Part shown: one piece after another, positions 25,767 through 35,794 of the stretch | How the letters are laid out: every line of letters starts with the position of its first letter | Numbering within the stretch: the stretch's first letter is position 1 | Position numbers and translations under genes: made by a program | Notes under the pieces: generated by a model | What the model saw: the letters and a program-made list of their open reading frames with translations, nothing else | What the model was told of the DNA's origin: nothing | The model's database searches: none | Source: Mycoplana dimorpha | Lineage (GTDB): Bacteria > Pseudomonadota > Alphaproteobacteria > Rhizobiales > Rhizobiaceae | Assembly: GCF_003046475.1 (NCBI RefSeq) | Contig: NZ_PZZZ01000002.1 | Span: forward strand, 124,001 to 188,000 | DNA: 64,000 nt | Reading direction: 5' to 3'

Positions 25767-26480
25767 ATGATTCTCGATGCGGCGCGACTGGCGCTTGCCA
25801 ATCTCTTCGCGCCGGAAACCCGGCGGGTGTTCTGGAAGGTGCTTGGGCTCACCCTGTTGGCCTTGGTGCTGCTGTGGTTCGCCTTGCGGGAGAGCTTTGT
25901 CGCCTTCGCGCTGCCCTGGTTTTCCGGCTACCTGCCCGCCTTTCCGGACTGGGCCAGCTGGCTGACTGTCGTCGCCGGCATTTTCGCAAGCGTCGGCCTT
26001 GCGCTCTTGCTTGCGCTGCTGCTCGCCCCCGTCACGGCCGTCATCGCCGGGTTTTTCCTCGATGACGTGGCCGACGTGGTCGAGCGGCACGACTATCCGG
26101 CCGATCCGCCCGGCCGGGCGCTGCCGCTCGGCGCGGCGATTGCCGGCTCCGTCAAGTTTCTCGGGGTGGTGCTCGTCGGCAATTTCGTCGCGCTGCTGTT
26201 GCTCTTCGTTCCGGGCATCAACCTGGTCGCCTTTTTCCTGGTGAACGGCTACCTGCTCGGGCGCGAGTTCTTCGAGTTCGCCGCGATGCGCTTCCGGTCG
26301 CCGCAGGAGGCGCGGCTCTTCCGGGCCAAGCACGCATCCAAGGTGTTTCTAGCCGGCCTCGCCGTCGCCGCCTTCCTGGCCGTTCCGGTCGTCAATCTGC
26401 TTACGCCGCTGTTTGCCGCCGGATTGATGGTGCATTTGCACAAGCTGCTGTCGCGCGCCGATCCGGATTTTCGCGGCTAG
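25767..26480 (+). CDS. CysZ-like (EI24 family) inner-membrane protein
   Basis: A 237-residue protein with about five hydrophobic segments (about 24-45, 66-100, 130-157, 192-212) and the family marker YLLGREFFEFAAMRF around residues 164-178. In E. coli CysZ is a sulfate uptake protein; rhizobial relatives are usually annotated as sulfate transporter family, but the substrate here is not shown. ATG 25767 has GGGAG upstream and gives a short N-terminal amphipathic helix before the first membrane segment. It is divergent from the chemoreceptor and convergent with the VOC gene (7 bp apart). Confidence 0.78.
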   Translation: MILDAARLALANLFAPETRRVFWKVLGLTLLALVLLWFALRESFVAFALPWFSGYLPAFPDWASWLTVVAGIFASVGLALLLALLLAPVTAVIAGFFLDDVADVVERHDYPADPPGRALPLGAAIAGSVKFLGVVLVGNFVALLLLFVPGINLVAFFLVNGYLLGREFFEFAAMRFRSPQEARLFRAKHASKVFLAGLAVAAFLAVPVVNLLTPLFAAGLMVHLHKLLSRADPDFRG

Positions 26481-26487
26481 CGTGAGC

Positions 26488-26913
26488 CTAGTCCGGAAGC
26501 GCCGACGGCTCGTAGTGCCCGGCAAACTCCTCGCTCGGCGGGATCGGCTTGATCACGTCGATTAATACGCCGTTTGGATCGGCCGTGATGAAATGGCGCT
26601 GGCCAAAGGCCTCGTCGCAGATCGGCTTCAGGATGGGCAGGCCGGCGGCGCGGCAGGCAGCGTAAATGGCGTCGGCGTCCTCCACCTCGAAGTTCAGAAG
26701 CAGGCCCGAGACTTTCCCTCGGGCGACCGCGGGGATCGTTTCGTGCTGTCCGTCCAGGACCGCCAGCGTCACGTGTTCGTCTTCGGTCGACTGGAGATGG
26801 ACGTACCAGTCGCTGGTGAACAGGGGTTGGAAACGAAAGTGCGTGCAGTAGAAGGCGGCCGTGCCGGCGAGGTCGTCGGTCATGATGACGGGATAATAGC
26901 TGGTGGTCCGCAT
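26488..26913 (-). CDS. VOC-superfamily (glyoxalase/bleomycin-resistance fold) protein
   Basis: A 141-residue protein with the paired beta-alpha-beta-beta-beta modules of the vicinal-oxygen-chelate fold: [15 protein letters not shown] starts the first, [17 protein letters not shown] the second, ending with [16 protein letters not shown]. Members include glyoxalase I, fosfomycin and bleomycin binders and ring-cleavage dioxygenases, so the exact activity is open. ATG 26913 ([10 protein letters not shown]) is chosen because the fold begins there; the frame upstream is antisense to tetR. It is divergent from a TetR gene across 84 bp containing a palindrome, so it is probably the repressor's target. 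Confidence 0.82.
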   Translation of the reverse strand: MRTTSYYPVIMTDDLAGTAAFYCTHFRFQPLFTSDWYVHLQSTEDEHVTLAVLDGQHETIPAVARGKVSGLLLNFEVEDADAIYAACRAAGLPILKPICDEAFGQRHFITADPNGVLIDVIKPIPPSEEFAGHYEPSALPD

Positions 26914-26940
26914 GGCTTCTCGTCCTCGTGGGGATGACAT

Positions 26941-26953
26941 ACAATCTGATTGT
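26941..26953. promoter_or_regulatory. Candidate TetR operator (13-bp palindrome) between the VOC and tetR genes
   Basis: ACAATC T GATTGT is a perfect odd palindrome in the 84-bp divergent gap. A wider pair, ACATACA (26937-26943) and TGTATGT (26978-26984), also forms an inverted repeat, reminiscent of TACATACA/TGTATGTA half sites in other TetR operators. Either could be bound by the adjacent regulator. Confidence 0.45.
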
Positions 26954-26997
26954 TTTTCATTTAGCGTGCGTGCAGAATGTATGTAAAGGGGTGAATT

Positions 26998-27570
26998 GTG
27001 AGCCGCAACAAGGAACGGACGGAAGCGACGCGCACGGCTCTGCTCGACGCCGCGCAACGGCTTTTCGTCGAGAGGGGTTACGCGGAGACGGCGACCCCCG
27101 ACATCGTCGCCGCGGCTGGCGTCACGCGCGGCGCACTCTACCACCACTTCGAGGACAAGAAGGCGCTCTTCCTGGCGGTGGCCGAGCGGGAGGCGGCCGC
27201 CGTCGCGGCAGAGATCGAAACGACGGCCGCACCGGAGATGGACGCGCGCCTGGCGATCCTCAGCGGTGCGCGCGGCTACTTCGACGCGATGGCCGTCAAT
27301 GGCCGCACCCGGCTGCTGCTCTTGGAGGCACCCGCCGTGCTCGGCGCGGATGCGGCCGCGGCTGTCGACCGGGACAACGCGGAGCGTTCTCTTCGCGCCG
27401 GACTTTCCGCCTTTCTGCGAAGGGATGATGGCCGGGATGCTCTTGCCGGGCAGTTGACCACGTTGCTCTCGGCAGCCTTCGACCGTGCCGCCCTGGAGAT
27501 CGCGGCCGGGGCCGACCGAAAAGCCTATGAGGCCGCCCTTGCGGAACTGATCGACGGTCTTGCCCGGTAG
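26998..27570 (+). CDS. TetR/AcrR family transcriptional regulator
   Basis: A 190-residue regulator. The N-terminal helix-turn-helix (about 10-56) is a good TetR match: [15 protein letters not shown], then [19 protein letters not shown]. The C-terminal ligand domain is divergent, as usual. It starts at GTG 26998 with an AAGGGG ribosome site. It probably represses itself and the divergent VOC gene through the palindrome between them, responding to a small molecule that cannot be predicted. It is convergent with nth, 24 bp apart. Confidence 0.9.
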   Translation: MSRNKERTEATRTALLDAAQRLFVERGYAETATPDIVAAAGVTRGALYHHFEDKKALFLAVAEREAAAVAAEIETTAAPEMDARLAILSGARGYFDAMAVNGRTRLLLLEAPAVLGADAAAAVDRDNAERSLRAGLSAFLRRDDGRDALAGQLTTLLSAAFDRAALEIAAGADRKAYEAALAELIDGLAR

Positions 27571-27573
27571 ATC

Positions 27574-27590
27574 GCCCCGGATCCCGGGGC
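27574..27590. terminator. Compact hairpin between tetR and nth
   Basis: GCCCCGG, ATC, CCGGGGC: seven perfect G:C pairs filling the 24-bp gap between two convergent stops. It lacks T tracts but may end or protect both transcripts. Confidence 0.4.
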
Positions 27591-27594
27591 CTCG

Positions 27595-28365
27595 TTACTG
27601 CGCCGCGGCGATCGCCTGCGGCGGCAGTTCCACGAGCGGGGCGGGGATATCGCAGGTCTTTTCCGGCGACTTGCAGATGTCGGCGATCACGCAGCGTTCG
27701 CATTCGGGCTTGCGCGCCTTGCAGACATAGCGGCCGTGCAGGATCAGCCAGTGGTGGGCGCGGTAGAGGTAGTCGTCCGGAATGATCCGCATCAGCCGGT
27801 CCTCGACCTCGTCCGGGGTCTTGCCGGGGGCCAGCAGGATCCGGTTGGCGATGCGCAGGATGTGCGTGTCCACCGCGATCGTCGACTGGCCGAAGGCCAT
27901 CGACAGCACGACGTTGGCGGTCTTGCGGCCGACGCCGGGGAGCGTCACCAGCTCCTCGCGGGTGCGCGGCACCTCGCCGCCGAAATCGTCGATGAGCTTC
28001 TGGCTGAGCGCGATCACGTTCTTCGCCTTGTTGCGGTAGAGGCCGATCGTCTTGATGTAGTCGCGCACCTTCTCCTCGCCGAGCGCCAGCATCTTCTCCG
28101 GCGTATCGGCGACGGCGAAGAGGGCGCGGGTCGCCTTGTTGACGCCGGCGTCGGTCGCCTGGGCCGAAAGCGCCACCGCGACGACGAGGGTGAACGGATT
28201 GACGTGCTCCAGTTCGCCCTTCGGTTCCGGCCGCTGGATCGCGAAGCGGCGGAAGATCTCGCGGATCTCGTCCGGCGAATAGGCACTCCGGGTCTTGGCG
28301 CTGCGGCGCTTCGGTGCCGCGCGCGCGGGGACAGCGGCAGGTGATTTCGGTTTCGCGTTCTTCAT
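27595..28365 (-). CDS. nth: Endonuclease III
   Basis: A 256-residue base-excision repair glycosylase/AP lyase for oxidised pyrimidines. The helix-hairpin-helix is LPGVGRKTANVV with catalytic Lys148; catalytic Asp166 follows in AVDTH. The 4Fe-4S cluster motif is complete (Cys215, Cys222, Cys225, Cys231; C-x6-C-x2-C-x5-C). The N-terminus has about 28 extra Lys/Arg/Pro/Ala residues before the core, as in many rhizobial homologues. ATG 28365 is the start; the longer open frame upstream is antisense to the DUF2244 gene. It is divergent from the DUF2244 gene with only 22 bp between. Confidence 0.95.
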   Translation of the reverse strand: MKNAKPKSPAAVPARAAPKRRSAKTRSAYSPDEIREIFRRFAIQRPEPKGELEHVNPFTLVVAVALSAQATDAGVNKATRALFAVADTPEKMLALGEEKVRDYIKTIGLYRNKAKNVIALSQKLIDDFGGEVPRTREELVTLPGVGRKTANVVLSMAFGQSTIAVDTHILRIANRILLAPGKTPDEVEDRLMRIIPDDYLYRAHHWLILHGRYVCKARKPECERCVIADICKSPEKTCDIPAPLVELPPQAIAAAQ

Positions 28366-28387
28366 GATCCCTCTATATTCGTCGGCC

Positions 28388-28888
28388 ATGAGCGATGGCA
28401 ACGACGATATCAACCTCAACGAGCGGCCTGTGTTCTTCGCCGAACTGAGGCCGCATCGTTCGCTCGGCCGCAAGGGGCACCTGATCTTCTTTCTCGTCGC
28501 CGGTGCGCTGACCATCGCCCACATGGCCGTCTTCCTGATATCCGGTGCCTGGCCGATCATGATGTTCTTCGGCGCCGATTTCCTCATCCTGTTTATGGCC
28601 TTCTGGTTCAACAATCGCGCCGCGCGTGCCCGCGAACTGGTCGCGCTGTCGCGGACCAGCATCCTGGTCCGCAAGCTGGCCCCCTCCGGCCGCGAGACCG
28701 CGCACGACTTCAACCCGTTCTGGGCGCGCTTCCATGTGTCGCGACGCCGGGAGGTAGGCATCACCGACATGGCGATCAGCGGGCAGGGTCGGCGAACGGA
28801 CGTCGGCGGATTTCTGCACCGGGAGGATCGCGAGCGCTTCGCGACCGAATTTGCCGGCGCCTTGGCCCGCGTCAAGCGCGGGCATTGA
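28388..28888 (+). CDS. DUF2244 family membrane protein
   Basis: A 166-residue protein of the DUF2244 family. It has a short N-terminal tail with FFAELRPHRSL, two close transmembrane helices (about 31-53 and 55-75), and a cytoplasmic C-terminal domain with an RRREVGI stretch and a GRRTDVGGFL motif typical of the family. Function is unknown; the gene commonly sits beside nth in alphaproteobacteria. ATG 28388 is preferred over upstream in-frame codons because those would overlap the nth start. Confidence 0.82.
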   Translation: MSDGNDDINLNERPVFFAELRPHRSLGRKGHLIFFLVAGALTIAHMAVFLISGAWPIMMFFGADFLILFMAFWFNNRAARARELVALSRTSILVRKLAPSGRETAHDFNPFWARFHVSRRREVGITDMAISGQGRRTDVGGFLHREDRERFATEFAGALARVKRGH

Positions 28889-28957
28889 GAATGCCGCAGG
28901 TTTCGGGTGGCGTAGCAGCGCGCGGCGTGTTTTCCTGATGGCAACAGGAGAAGACCG

Positions 28958-29830
28958 ATGAACATCGCCGCCACGCTGAAATCCGACATCACTCCCGAAG
29001 GGTCGGACTACGAGACCGTCCGCAAGGTCATCGAAATGATCACCGAGGACTATCGCCACCAGCCCTCGCTTGATGATGTCGCCATGCGCCTGGGGCAGTC
29101 GCCCACCCAGTTGCAGAAGACGTTCACACGCTGGGCCGGCCTCTCGCCGAAGGCCTTCCTCCAGGCCGTCACCCTCGACCACGCCAAGCGCCTGTTGCGG
29201 CAGGAATCGATGCCGCTGCTCGAAACCAGCTTCGAGGTCGGCCTGTCAGGTCCCGGCCGCCTGCACGACCTGTTCGTCACCCACGAAGCGATGTCGCCGG
29301 GCGAATGGAAGGCGCGGGGGGCGGGGCTGACGATCCGCTATGGGTACCACGTGTCGCCCTTCGGGCTGGCGCTGGTGATGGCCACCGACCGCGGCCTTGC
29401 CGGCCTTGCCTTCGCCGACGACAGCGACGAGGAGGCGTGCCTTGCCGACATGACCTGCCGTTGGCCGAACGCCGTCTATGTCCACGACCAGGAGGCGACA
29501 GCCGCCTATGCGCTCCGCATCTTCGACTCCGCGCGGTGGAACCCGCAGCAGCCGCTGCGCATCGTCCTGATCGGTTCGGACTTCCAGATCCGCGTCTGGG
29601 AGGCGCTGCTGCGCATTCCGATGGGCCGGGCCGTCACCTATTCGGATATTGCCGGGCAGGTTGGCCAGCCGACGGCGTCGCGCGCGGTGGGCGCTGCCGT
29701 CGGCCGCAACCCGCTGTCCTTCGTCGTGCCCTGCCACCGCGCCCTCGGCAAGGGTGGCGCACTCACCGGCTACCATTGGGGCCTCACCCGCAAGCGGGCG
29801 ATGCTCGGCTGGGAAGCGGGCAGGGCCTGA
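28958..29830 (+). CDS. AraC-domain/O6-methylguanine-DNA methyltransferase fusion (Ada-like, no metal domain)
   Basis: A 290-residue protein with an AraC-type helix-turn-helix (about 18-115, with KAFLQAVTLDHAKRLL) followed by an Ogt-type suicide methyltransferase. The acceptor Cys259 lies in VVPCHRALG. The enzyme moves alkyl groups from O6-alkylguanine onto itself. Compared with E. coli Ada it lacks the N-terminal Zn-Cys4 domain that senses methyl-phosphotriesters, so any regulatory switching would have to work differently. The first HTH block is somewhat degenerate (SFEVGLSGPGRLHDLF keeps the family sequence). It ends at a strong bidirectional terminator shared with gpmA. Confidence 0.88.
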   Translation: MNIAATLKSDITPEGSDYETVRKVIEMITEDYRHQPSLDDVAMRLGQSPTQLQKTFTRWAGLSPKAFLQAVTLDHAKRLLRQESMPLLETSFEVGLSGPGRLHDLFVTHEAMSPGEWKARGAGLTIRYGYHVSPFGLALVMATDRGLAGLAFADDSDEEACLADMTCRWPNAVYVHDQEATAAYALRIFDSARWNPQQPLRIVLIGSDFQIRVWEALLRIPMGRAVTYSDIAGQVGQPTASRAVGAAVGRNPLSFVVPCHRALGKGGALTGYHWGLTRKRAMLGWEAGRA

Positions 29831-29834
29831 ACGA

Positions 29835-29861
29835 AAAAGGGCCGCAGCTTGCGGCCCTTTT
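29835..29861. terminator. Bidirectional intrinsic terminator
   Basis: AAAAGGGCCGC, loop AGCTT, GCGGCCCTTTT: an 11-pair stem whose A and T flanks provide U tracts in both directions. It lies 4 bp after the Ada-like gene and 19 bp after the end of gpmA. Confidence 0.9.
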
Positions 29862-29880
29862 CATCGGATTGACCGAGCGT

Positions 29881-30516
29881 TCAATGGGCGCCGGACATGT
29901 CGCCCAGCACTTCCTTCGAGGCGACGGTGGAATCGGCGTTCAGCTTGTAGATCATCGGCACGCCGGTCGCGAGGTTGAGGTTCAGCACCTGCTCCTTTGT
30001 CAGCCGGTCGAGAACCATGACGAGGGCGCGCAGCGAGTTGCCGTGGGCGGCGACCAGCACCTTTTCTCCCCGCAGCACGCGCGGCAGGATCTCCGTCAGG
30101 TAGTAGGGCCAGACGCGGGCGCCGGTGTCGCGCAGGCTTTCGCCGCCCGGCGGCGGCACGTCGTAGGACCGGCGCCAGATATGCACCTGCTCCTCGCCCC
30201 ACTTGGCCCGCGCATCATCCTTGTTGAGACCGGAAAGATCGCCGTAGTCGCGCTCGTTGAGCGCCTGGTCGCGGATCGTTTCGAGATCGGGCTGGCCGAC
30301 ATTGTCGAGCACCATCTGGCAGGTCCGCTGCGCCCGGATGAGGTCCGAGGTGAAAGCGATGTCGAACTTGATGCCGTAGTCGGCGAGCGCCTTGCCGCCG
30401 GCATTGGCCTCTTCCACGCCGAGCGGCGTCAGGTCGGGGTCGCGCCAGCCGGTAAACAGGTTCTTCAGGTTCCATTCGCTCTGGCCGTGGCGAACAAGGA
30501 CAAGGGTGCCGCTCAT
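29881..30516 (-). CDS. gpmA: 2,3-bisphosphoglycerate-dependent phosphoglycerate mutase
   Basis: A 211-residue glycolytic enzyme interconverting 3- and 2-phosphoglycerate. Catalytic His10 is in [10 protein letters not shown], and the usual [15 protein letters not shown] block follows. The second histidine lies in [12 protein letters not shown]. It is the short alphaproteobacterial form. It is the last gene of a leftward group (glk, exporter, dapB, gpmA), 27 bp after dapB, and ends at a strong terminator. Confidence 0.95.
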   Translation of the reverse strand: MSGTLVLVRHGQSEWNLKNLFTGWRDPDLTPLGVEEANAGGKALADYGIKFDIAFTSDLIRAQRTCQMVLDNVGQPDLETIRDQALNERDYGDLSGLNKDDARAKWGEEQVHIWRRSYDVPPPGGESLRDTGARVWPYYLTEILPRVLRGEKVLVAAHGNSLRALVMVLDRLTKEQVLNLNLATGVPMIYKLNADSTVASKEVLGDMSGAH

Positions 30517-30543
30517 GTGGTCTTCGCTCCTCGATTGGGGATG

Positions 30544-31362
30544 TCAGTTGAGCCCGAGCACGTCGAGCATGGAATAAAGGCCCGGCTTCTTGTCGCGGGC
30601 CCACAGCGCCGCTTTCACCGCGCCGCGCGCAAAGATGCTGCGGTCGGCCGCGCTGTGCGAGAGCGTCACCAGTTCGCCCTCGCCGGCAAGAATGACCGAG
30701 TGATCGCCGACGACGGAGCCGCCGCGGAGCGTGGCGAAGCCGATCGTCCCGGCTTCCCGTGGTCCGGTATGGCCGTCGCGCACCCGCACCGAATGGCCAG
30801 CAAGCGCGATGCCGCGGCCGCGAGCGGCCGCCTCGCCAAGCAACAGCGCAGTCCCGGATGGCGCGTCAACCTTGTGGCGATGGTGCATCTCGACGATCTC
30901 GATATCCCAGTCGGCCGGCCCGAGTGCACGGGCGGCCTTCTCGGCCAGCACCGCCAAGAGGTTGACCCCGAGGCTCATGTTGCCGGACTTGACGACCCGG
31001 GCGTGACGGGCGGCGGCGGCGATCTTCGCATCGTCGTCGGCGGAGCAGCCTGTCGTGCCGACCACGTGGACGATGCGTGCCTGTGCCGCCAGCCCGGCGA
31101 ATTCGATGGTGGCGGCCGGTGCCGTGAAGTCGAGGACACCCTCGGCATCGACAAAAGCCTCCAGCGGCCGGTCCGTGATCGTTACGCCGATCGGGCCGAG
31201 CCCCGCCAGTTCGCCGGCGTCCTTGCCGACGAAGGCCGAGCCGGTGCGCTCTACCGCAGCATAGAGCGTCACCCCATCCATCGCATGGATCGTGCGGATC
31301 AGCGTCTGCCCCATGCGGCCGGCGGCGCCGACCACGACCAACTTCATGTCCTGGGCCGTCAT
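30544..31362 (-). CDS. dapB: 4-hydroxy-tetrahydrodipicolinate reductase
   Basis: A 272-residue enzyme of the diaminopimelate/lysine pathway, reducing hydroxy-tetrahydrodipicolinate with NAD(P)H. The coenzyme loop is GAAGRMGQ near the N-terminus. The catalytic block [15 protein letters not shown] holds the His and Lys of the family. Length is normal. Its ATG at 31362 overlaps the exporter stop by 4 bases, so it is translated from the same message. Confidence 0.96.
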   Translation of the reverse strand: MTAQDMKLVVVGAAGRMGQTLIRTIHAMDGVTLYAAVERTGSAFVGKDAGELAGLGPIGVTITDRPLEAFVDAEGVLDFTAPAATIEFAGLAAQARIVHVVGTTGCSADDDAKIAAAARHARVVKSGNMSLGVNLLAVLAEKAARALGPADWDIEIVEMHHRHKVDAPSGTALLLGEAAARGRGIALAGHSVRVRDGHTGPREAGTIGFATLRGGSVVGDHSVILAGEGELVTLSHSAADRSIFARGAVKAALWARDKKPGLYSMLDVLGLN

Positions 31363-33170
31363 TCGCCCGCCTTTCTATCTTCCTCCTGCAGGGAGCCGCT
31401 CGGCTGCTGCAGATTGTTCAGCCGAGCGTAGAGGCCGTCCGGACGGGCGGCAAGCGTATCGTGCGTGCCCTCCTCGACCACCGTGCCCTCCTGCATCACG
31501 ACAATCCGGTCGGCATTGACGATCGTCGAGAGGCGATGCGCGATGACGACGACGGTGCGCCCGCTCATTGCATGTTCCAGCGCCTGCTGCACCGCCTGTT
31601 CCGATTCCGTGTCGAGCGCCGACGTCGCCTCGTCGAGCAGCAGGATCGGCGCGTTGCGCACCAGCGCGCGTGCGATCGACAGCCGCTGGCGCTGGCCGCC
31701 GGAAAGCGTCACGCCGTTCTCGCCGACCGGCGTGTCGTAGCCCTGCGGCTGCGACAGGATGAACTCATGCGCATAGGCGAGCCGTGCCGCTTCCTCCACT
31801 TCGGCATCGGTCGCCTCGGGCCGTCCATAGCGGATGTTGTCGCGGATCGTGCCTTCGAACAGATAGGGCTGCTGCGAGACATAGGCGATGTTGTTGCGCA
31901 ACGATTGCTTGGTGACACCGGCAATGTCCTGCCCGTCGATGAGGATCTGCCCTTCGGCTGGATCGTAGAAGCGCGGAATGAGGCTGATGACGGTCGATTT
32001 GCCCGCACCCGACGGGCCGACGAGGGCGGTCGTCCTGCCGCCTTCCGCAACGAAGCTGACGTTCCGCAGGATGGCGTTGCCGGTAGCGTAGGCGAACGAT
32101 ACGCCTCTGAACTCGATCTCCGCCTTCGTCACGGCGAGGGTCGTCGCGCCCGGCCGGTCGCGCTGGTGCGGCTCGATGTCGAGGACTTCGTAGATCATCC
32201 GGGCATTGACGATGGCACGTTCGAGCGAAACCTGCAGCCTGGCGAGGCGGCGGGCCGGATCGTAGGCCATCAGCAGCGCCGCGATGAAGGCGAAGAATGC
32301 GCCGGGCAGAACGCCGCCGTAGATCGCCTGATAGGCCGAATAGCCGAGCACGGCCGCAATTGCCACGCCCGCAAAGGTCTCGGTCATCGGCGCGGTGCGC
32401 TCCGACAGCCGGGCGATGCGGTTCGAGCGCTTCTCCGCCTGGTCGATGATGCCTTCGACCTTCGCGCGCAACTGGTCCTCCATCGTGAAGGCCTTCACGA
32501 TGGTGATGCCGTGGATCGTCTCCTGCATGGCGCCGAGCACATGGCTGTTGATGAGGACCGCTTCGCGCGTGGCCAATTTCAGCCGCTTTGATATGTAGCG
32601 CAGGCCGAGCAGCAACGGCGGCGCGACGAGGAACACGATCGCGGTCAGAAGCGCGTCCTTCGAGATCATCACGCCGATCAGCGCGATCAGCGTCAGCAGG
32701 TCGCGCGCAATCGACGTCACGGTCATGTTGAGGACGTCGCGGATGCCGTTGATGTTCTGGCTGAGCTGCGCCGCAAACCGGGCGGAGCGGGCCTCGCTGT
32801 AGAAGCCGACGCTGAGCGCCATCAGGTGGGAATAGAGGCGGCGCTGATAGCGCGCGACGATGTTGTTGCCGATCTTGGAAAGCGTCACCGCCTGCCCGTA
32901 GGTGGCGAAGCCGCGCAGCACGAAGGCGATAAGGATCGCCAGGCAGATCCAGGCGACGAGATCGGCGCGCCGGTTGGCGAAGGCCTCATTGATGACCGCT
33001 TCCATGATCCACGCGGTGAAAGCGGTCGAGGCTGCGACGACGACAAGGCAGAAGATCGCGAACAGGTAGCCGCGAATGTGGTCGCGCCCGTTTTCCGCCA
33101 CGACGCGCTTCAGAACGCCGGTGATCGTTTCGGCACTGACGTGACGATCGGTTCGGCTGTTCTTGCTCAA
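31359..33170 (-). CDS. ABC exporter, half-size with fused permease and ATPase (MsbA-like)
   Basis: About 603 residues from TTG 33170. Six membrane helices in the first 310 residues, then an ATPase domain with Walker [10 protein letters not shown] (about 385-393), signature LSGGQRQR, Walker [13 protein letters not shown] and a switch His (VIAHRLS). It works as a homodimer exporting a lipid or hydrophobic compound from the inner membrane; lipid A or another lipid are both possible. The TTG start has AGGAAAG eight bases upstream; no better ATG exists before the first helix. It lies 112 bp after glk and overlaps dapB. Confidence 0.88.
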   Translation of the reverse strand: MSKNSRTDRHVSAETITGVLKRVVAENGRDHIRGYLFAIFCLVVVAASTAFTAWIMEAVINEAFANRRADLVAWICLAILIAFVLRGFATYGQAVTLSKIGNNIVARYQRRLYSHLMALSVGFYSEARSARFAAQLSQNINGIRDVLNMTVTSIARDLLTLIALIGVMISKDALLTAIVFLVAPPLLLGLRYISKRLKLATREAVLINSHVLGAMQETIHGITIVKAFTMEDQLRAKVEGIIDQAEKRSNRIARLSERTAPMTETFAGVAIAAVLGYSAYQAIYGGVLPGAFFAFIAALLMAYDPARRLARLQVSLERAIVNARMIYEVLDIEPHQRDRPGATTLAVTKAEIEFRGVSFAYATGNAILRNVSFVAEGGRTTALVGPSGAGKSTVISLIPRFYDPAEGQILIDGQDIAGVTKQSLRNNIAYVSQQPYLFEGTIRDNIRYGRPEATDAEVEEAARLAYAHEFILSQPQGYDTPVGENGVTLSGGQRQRLSIARALVRNAPILLLDEATSALDTESEQAVQQALEHAMSGRTVVVIAHRLSTIVNADRIVVMQEGTVVEEGTHDTLAARPDGLYARLNNLQQPSGSLQEEDRKAGE

Positions 33171-33282
33171 TGCACCATCTTTCCTGCAGCGGCATGACAC
33201 CCGACATGCGGACGCCCGTTGCGGGGCTCTATAGAGCCTCACTCATTGTTTGGCGAGTCTGCGCTTGCGGCGACGCCGAAAC

Positions 33283-34308
33283 CTATTTCTGCCAGCGTCG
33301 TCCCTCGGTCGCCACGCCGAACCGATCCGGCATGCGGGCAAACGCGGCAAGGCCCGCAAGGGCAGCCATCGGATGCGTGACGACGAAGGTCGGGATCGAC
33401 CGCAGCAAGTCGCCGTGCGGGGCCTTGTCCTCGAAGGCGGCACGGAATTCGGGGCCACGCAGCGCCGGCAGGATCTTTTGCGGGATGCCGCCGGCCAGAT
33501 AGACACCGCCCCTGGCGATGAAGATCATTGCCATGTCGCCGGCGATGCGGCCGAGATAGGTGGAAAAGAGCGAAAGCGTTTCAACGGCCGCCCGATCTGT
33601 GCCGGCGAGCGCCGCCGAGGTGACTGCGGCCGGCACCTCGATCGGGGCATCCCGCCCGTCCGCGGCATTGATCGCGCGATAGATGTTGACGATGCCGCGG
33701 CCGCTCAGGATCTCCTCGGCCGAGACGCGGCCGTCGATCGTCTCAAGGAACGGCCAGATCTGATAATCGCGGTCGGTGCGCGGTCCCATGTCAATATGGC
33801 CGCCCTCGCCGGGAACGGGAATCCAGGTGTGCTGCGCGTGGATCAGACCGGCGACCCCAAGCCCGGTGCCGGGGCCCAGGACTGCCCGCGAGGCCGCAAA
33901 AACCTCGTCTCCGCCGCCGATCTGCTCGCGGTCCTTGTCGGAGAGCGCGGCTATGGCCAGGGCCTGAGCCTCGAAGTCGTTGACGAGCAGCACGTCCTCG
34001 AAGCCGAGATTGGCGATCATGTCGCATGGGCGGACGATCCAGTCGCAGTTGGTCAGCGGCACCTCGTCTCCCTGGATCGGGCCGGCCAGCGCCAGGATCG
34101 CCGATCGCGGCTGGATCGACGTCTTATCGAGAATGCAGCGTTGCAACGCGTCGTCGATGGTCGCGAATTCCGCCGTCTGGACCACCGGGAACTCCTTCGG
34201 CGCGCCGAAGGCATCGACCAGGAGCGCGAAACGGGCGTTGGTGCCGCCGATGTCACCAATCAGGACCGGAAAGTGCAGGGCTGTTTCGCCGTCATTCGAC
34301 CTGGCCAT
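33283..34308 (-). CDS. glk: Glucokinase
   Basis: A 341-residue ROK-unrelated, E. coli-type glucokinase that phosphorylates free glucose in the cytoplasm. The ATP loop is [12 protein letters not shown] (18-29), the sugar-binding region [13 protein letters not shown] contains the catalytic Asp, and GPGTGLG plus EGGHIDMGP are family landmarks. ATG 34308. It is the first gene of the leftward group leading into the exporter, dapB and gpmA. The 242 bp before it, up to mepA, hold no further gene that I can support. Confidence 0.94.
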   Translation of the reverse strand: MARSNDGETALHFPVLIGDIGGTNARFALLVDAFGAPKEFPVVQTAEFATIDDALQRCILDKTSIQPRSAILALAGPIQGDEVPLTNCDWIVRPCDMIANLGFEDVLLVNDFEAQALAIAALSDKDREQIGGGDEVFAASRAVLGPGTGLGVAGLIHAQHTWIPVPGEGGHIDMGPRTDRDYQIWPFLETIDGRVSAEEILSGRGIVNIYRAINAADGRDAPIEVPAAVTSAALAGTDRAAVETLSLFSTYLGRIAGDMAMIFIARGGVYLAGGIPQKILPALRGPEFRAAFEDKAPHGDLLRSIPTFVVTHPMAALAGLAAFARMPDRFGVATEGRRWQK

Positions 34309-34550
34309 TGTCTTTCGCTTTCATGCCCGCCGTTTGTGTCGATCCCGTTGTCGAACGGCAAGCTTGCGCCACCATTGCGTCAGGCGCGCGCCAGCAGCCG
34401 TCGGCGGTAGCCTGGTTCAATGCCATGGCATGTCATAGACGCCCGCAAGACAAATCAGCGCCTGCCGTCTACGTCGGCATCGCCATCAGCGGCTGCCGAG
34501 CATATCAGCATGCCGATCTCTCACGTCGCGATCAAGCGAGGCTGCGCCGC

Positions 34551-35609
34551 TTACTGCAACGGCCGTGGCAGCGGAACCGGGATGACACCGGCCGGCCCGC
34601 CGGCCGCATTGACGATCGCGGCTGCGGCTGCATCTTCGCCCGAGCGCGCGGTAAAGGCGAGCGCATTTCCGCCTCCGCCATAGGTGGCTTCCATCTCCGA
34701 TGCCGGCGAAGGACCTGAGAGGACCGCGGCGCAGGCTCTGGGCAGGTCGGAGAGCTGGGTCTGCCTCGGCTTTACCGGCGGCGTCTTCTCCTGCTTCGGC
34801 GTCGGCTTGGCCCAGGGCTCGTCAGTGAACCACCAGGCAAGCGACTTGTCACAACCGTCGCCGACGGGAACCGCAGCCTGGCCCTTGCAGTCGCTCGAAC
34901 CGGGCGGACACTTGATGCGGATATGGAAATGGTAGTCGTGGCCGTAGATCGGCCGGACCTTGCCGAGATCGGCCCGATCGCCGGTCCACGTGTCGCAAAG
35001 TTTTTTCTTGATCGCCGGGTTGACGAAGATCCGTTCGACCTGGGGATAGCTGGCCGCGAGCATGATCAACTGCGCGTGCCGGTCGCTCCAGGCGTTGGGG
35101 TCGATCGTCAGGAACTTGTTCTTCTGCAACATCGACGTTGCCTGGATCGTCTCACGCTCCGCATAGGTCAGGGTGCGGTCGGGCATGGGCGTCAGCCAGA
35201 TGTCGGCGTCGAGGCCGATCTGGTGCGACGAATGACCGTTCAGCATCGGGCCGCCGCGGGCCTGCGCGATGTCGCCGAGAAGCAGGCCATTCCAGCCGAC
35301 CCTGGCGCGGGCATCCTGCGAAAAGCGCTCGAGAAGTGCGATCATGTCCGGGTGCCCCCAGCGCCGGTTGCGCGACAGCCGCATCGCCTGCCAGGTCGGA
35401 CCGTCGGTCGGGATCGCCACGCCGCCGGCAAGGCAGCCTTTCGCGTAGAAGCCGTGGGCCTGGGCCGGCATCGCAGCCGGCAGCGCCCTGGCTGCGAACA
35501 GCTCCTTGGCGGGGCGCTCCTCGGCCTGGAGTGGAGCCGCCGCAAACGCGGCGAGCAGCGCGGCAGCGGCACCGAAACGGCAAAGGAGGGAATTGAGCGT
35601 GGCAAACAT
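34551..35609 (-). CDS. mepA: Penicillin-insensitive murein endopeptidase
   Basis: A 352-residue periplasmic LAS-family metallopeptidase cutting D-Ala-mDAP cross-links in peptidoglycan. The signal peptide is clear (FGAAAALLAAFAAAPLQA). Metal ligands are in NGHSSHQIGLDADIW (His and Asp) and DYHFHIRI (HxH). Compared with E. coli MepA there is an added C-terminal region of about 90 residues, beginning KPTPKQEKTPPVKP and ending Pro/Ala-rich; its role is unknown. ATG 35609 is preferred over TTG 35645 because it puts the signal peptide at the N-terminus. It is divergent from yejA across 185 bp. Confidence 0.9.
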   Translation of the reverse strand: MFATLNSLLCRFGAAAALLAAFAAAPLQAEERPAKELFAARALPAAMPAQAHGFYAKGCLAGGVAIPTDGPTWQAMRLSRNRRWGHPDMIALLERFSQDARARVGWNGLLLGDIAQARGGPMLNGHSSHQIGLDADIWLTPMPDRTLTYAERETIQATSMLQKNKFLTIDPNAWSDRHAQLIMLAASYPQVERIFVNPAIKKKLCDTWTGDRADLGKVRPIYGHDYHFHIRIKCPPGSSDCKGQAAVPVGDGCDKSLAWWFTDEPWAKPTPKQEKTPPVKPRQTQLSDLPRACAAVLSGPSPASEMEATYGGGGNALAFTARSGEDAAAAAIVNAAGGPAGVIPVPLPRPLQ

Positions 35610-35794
35610 GTCGTCGTCCGAGATCGGGGGTAGCAATCGGTCCAAGTAGCACGAAGCGCTTTCGCGGGGATGGATATTCGGCCGCAGGGTGGTCGCAAAA
35701 AATCGCCGCTTTCATGGCGGCTTCTGTCAATTGCCCGGAATTCGTCTAATCTTTCCGGCAGGTGAGTTTCGAAAACAACAATAAGGGACTTGGC

